Assembly: GCA_002354095.1 (NCBI GenBank)
Contig: DEKX01000030.1
Span: forward strand, 153,158 to 158,768
Direction of reading: 5' to 3'
Length of the DNA: 5,611 bases
Source of the DNA: Prevotella sp. UBA2711
GTDB lineage: Bacteria > Bacteroidota > Bacteroidia > Bacteroidales > Bacteroidaceae
The notes under the pieces were generated by a model that had not been told where the DNA came from, made no database searches, and saw nothing but the letters and a program-made list of their open reading frames with translations. Position 1 is the first letter of the stretch. Each line of letters opens with the position of its first letter. Below, one piece after another: positions 4,682 to 5,611 of the stretch. The translations under genes were made by a program, and so were the position numbers.

Positions 4682-5128
4682 ATGATCAACAAGAAAAAAG
4701 AAGGAGGCTTCTACGCCTCAAAAGTAAGACTGTTTCTCAATGAGTACGATGGGATACCGCTGGAGGAGTTCTGCAAGGCAGAGAAGGTCAGTTACAACAA
4801 GATGCTTAACTGCCTTGGACGGACAAACCACCAATATCATCCAGTTGGCAAACCAAAGAGTGATAAACCAATAAAGGCAGTCGAACCAGATCGACCTCTG
4901 CTTCCGTCTTTGGAACTGAAAGAGCTGGTGATAGACAAGCCTGGCGAGCAAGAACCGGCCAAAGAAGATCTCTCGAGATTGACTCTGATTAAGCCCCAAG
5001 CAACCAAGGTCCTTCGTGTCATTGAGAATATAAGCATAAGTATAAACGACCGCATAGGCGTAAACATCGGCAAATGTGATGTCACCACGCTCTCTGCATT
5101 AATCAGGGAAATGGAGGTGAGCCGATGA
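4682..5128 (+). CDS. tnpA: IS66 TnpA-like accessory protein
   Basis: 148 residues from the ATG at 4682 (MINKKKEGG); the longer TTG start at 4652 overlaps the promoter and is rejected. The N-terminal part (about 10-45: KVRLFLNEYDGIPLEEFCKA then EKVSYNKMLNCLG) resembles the helix-turn-helix of IS66/IS3-type OrfA proteins, with the usual ...EFC...V.Y..... pattern. The middle is a charged, proline-rich linker. The C-terminal part (about 118-145: NDRIGVNIGKCDVTTLSALI) matches the IS66 TnpA tail, a short beta hairpin followed by a D..TL..L...M helix. Its role in IS66 transposition is accessory and poorly understood; DNA binding is likely. It overlaps tnpB through ATGA, implying coupled translation. 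Confidence 0.75.
   Translation: MINKKKEGGFYASKVRLFLNEYDGIPLEEFCKAEKVSYNKMLNCLGRTNHQYHPVGKPKSDKPIKAVEPDRPLLPSLELKELVIDKPGEQEPAKEDLSRLTLIKPQATKVLRVIENISISINDRIGVNIGKCDVTTLSALIREMEVSR
5113..5117 (+). promoter_or_regulatory. Shine-Dalgarno sequence for tnpB
   Basis: GGAGG ends 7 bases before the ATG at 5125. Most Bacteroidetes genes, including the others here, lack such a site, so this marks re-initiation at the coupled tnpA/tnpB junction or an origin of the IS outside the phylum. Confidence 0.6.
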
Positions 5129-5514
5129 TCAACCTATCAGGCAAATTCAGATATTTTCTCTGTACAGACAATGTCACACTGCGCTTCCGTCATCGTGGAC
5201 TTAGGGAATACATCAAGAGCAAGCTTCATCGAGACCCTTGCAATGGTGATGTCTATATCTTTCTGTCACGCGACCTCAGCAGACTCAGAATCTATTACTT
5301 CCACCACAATGGAGAAATCCTCACGGAGAAGGTCCTGCATGCCCACCGTTTCACACATCCCATCTTCGTGGATAAGGGAAAGCATGTATACCATATCTCG
5401 TGGTCTAGCTTCGTATATCTACTTGAAGGTATCATCAGAAAGGAAAGAGATGAGTATTTCGATGAGGAAAATGGTGAAGAAATCACTGGTGAGGAACTCT
5501 CAAATATAGTGTGA
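5125..5514 (+). CDS. tnpB: IS66 family insertion sequence element accessory protein TnpB
   Basis: 129 residues. The family pattern KYRYYLY.G.TDMRKSFDGL...V, then G.VFVFI.R.RD.IKLLYWD..G.VLY.KRLE.GRF, can be followed: KFRYFLCTDNVTLRFRHRGL (7-26), then NGDVYIFLSRDLSRLRIYYF (40-59), then GEILTEKVLHAHRF. The DMRKSFDGL segment is replaced by NVTLRFRHRGL, a divergent form seen in some Bacteroidetes IS66 relatives. The C-terminal tail is acidic. TnpB is needed for IS66 transposition along with TnpC, although its biochemical role is unknown. The start is fixed by the ATGA overlap with tnpA and the GGAGG ahead of it. The frame is intact to TGA at 5512-5514. Divergence could mean a distinct IS66 subgroup. 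Confidence 0.8.
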   Translation: MINLSGKFRYFLCTDNVTLRFRHRGLREYIKSKLHRDPCNGDVYIFLSRDLSRLRIYYFHHNGEILTEKVLHAHRFTHPIFVDKGKHVYHISWSSFVYLLEGIIRKERDEYFDEENGEEITGEELSNIV

Positions 5515-5538
5515 TTTTGTTAGCATTATTTAACCTAA

Positions 5539-5553
5539 CTAATTGATAATTAG
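5539..5553. other. Small AT-rich hairpin after tnpB
   Basis: CTAATT (5539-5544) and AATTAG (5548-5553) pair across a 3-base loop; weak flanking AAC/GTT pairing may extend it. There is no T-run after it, so it is not a convincing terminator. It may be part of the tnpB-tnpC junction. Confidence 0.35.
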
Positions 5554-5564
5554 ACAGTTAAATG

Positions 5565-5596
5565 TTTGTGTATATGGAGAAAAATGAGTACCTTTG
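5565..5596 (+). promoter_or_regulatory. Promoter at the right edge, serving a gene beyond the window
   Basis: TTTG (5565-5568), a 20-base spacer and TACCTTTG (5589-5596) match the consensus. A frame from the ATG at 5574 stays open to the window end but begins upstream of the -7 box, so it cannot be expressed from this promoter. GTG at 5601 is another weak start candidate. The downstream gene is probably tnpC or a cargo gene. Confidence 0.6.
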
Positions 5597-5611
5597 TAAC
5601 GTGAATAAGGC

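Larger units (their letters stand above)
4601..5611 (+). mobile_element. IS66-family insertion sequence, left part (right end beyond the window)
   Basis: The left end is placed at 4601, where the ORF6N similarity stops and the sequence begins GTAAGCGGTC; IS66-family elements characteristically start with GTAA. CGGTC-ATTTTA-GACCG (4606-4621) forms a small hairpin just inside. A tnpA-like gene and a tnpB gene follow, overlapping by four bases as usual in the family. The tnpC transposase gene and right end are not in view. IS66 elements make 8-bp target duplications, so AGACAACA (4593-4600) is the predicted duplicate to look for at the far end. The exact boundary is inferred from the break in ORF6N similarity and could be off by a few bases. 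Confidence 0.75.

Noticed and set aside
5574..5611. Frame opened by ATG at 5574 (MEKNEYLCNVNK...) as the start of tnpC
   Set aside because: It begins upstream of the -7 box at 5589-5596 and only 12 codons are visible, with no match to a known TnpC N-terminus; not called as a gene.

Overview
The window looks like a piece of a Bacteroidales chromosome, most likely Prevotella/Segatella or a close relative. Seven promoter-like sites carry the Bacteroidetes sigma-factor -7 motif TAnnTTTG (TACCTTTG or TATCTTTG). The gene content fits too: a fumarate reductase iron-sulfur subunit, a UpxY-type NusG paralogue, an ORF6N gene and an IS66 element. Genus is an inference; no rRNA or other marker is present.

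Layout. (1) 1-399: 3' end of the fumarate reductase/succinate dehydrogenase Fe-S subunit, closed by a strong hairpin terminator that also serves the converging gene. (2) 459-1097, minus: a uracil-DNA-glycosylase-superfamily protein, with its promoter almost touching the start codon. (3) 1591-2205, minus: a short formate/nitrite (FNT) family channel. (4) 2730-3101, plus: a GxxExxY protein of the PD-(D/E)XK nuclease fold. (5) 3615-4223, plus: a UpxY-like antiterminator. (6) 4403-4600: a remnant of an ORF6N DNA-binding gene, broken at 4601 by the left end of an IS66-family element. The tnpA-like and tnpB genes of that element follow; the rest runs out of the window.

The most striking content is between genes. 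Three copies of a 386-417 bp element (A 1197-1582, B 2282-2670, C 3108-3524) lie in the same orientation. Each is bounded by roughly 30 bp terminal inverted repeats built from three 9-bp units (ATCTGTGnn and its complement). Each can fold into a terminal stem carrying three arms, with smaller hairpins inside the outer two. Copies A and B/C have different sequences in the base stem of arm 1, yet pairing is kept on both sides, which points to selection on structure. The copies are also mosaics: B and C share arm 1 exactly over 154 bp, A and B share the loop of arm 2, and A and C share details of arm 3. B and C bracket the AT-rich GxxExxY gene closely, so B-nuclease-C may be a mobile or self-maintaining unit. 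This is the best candidate here for an undescribed system.

The right-hand third (about 3530-5611) reads as an accessory region: an orphan capsule-type regulator not followed by capsule genes, a truncated regulator and an insertion sequence.
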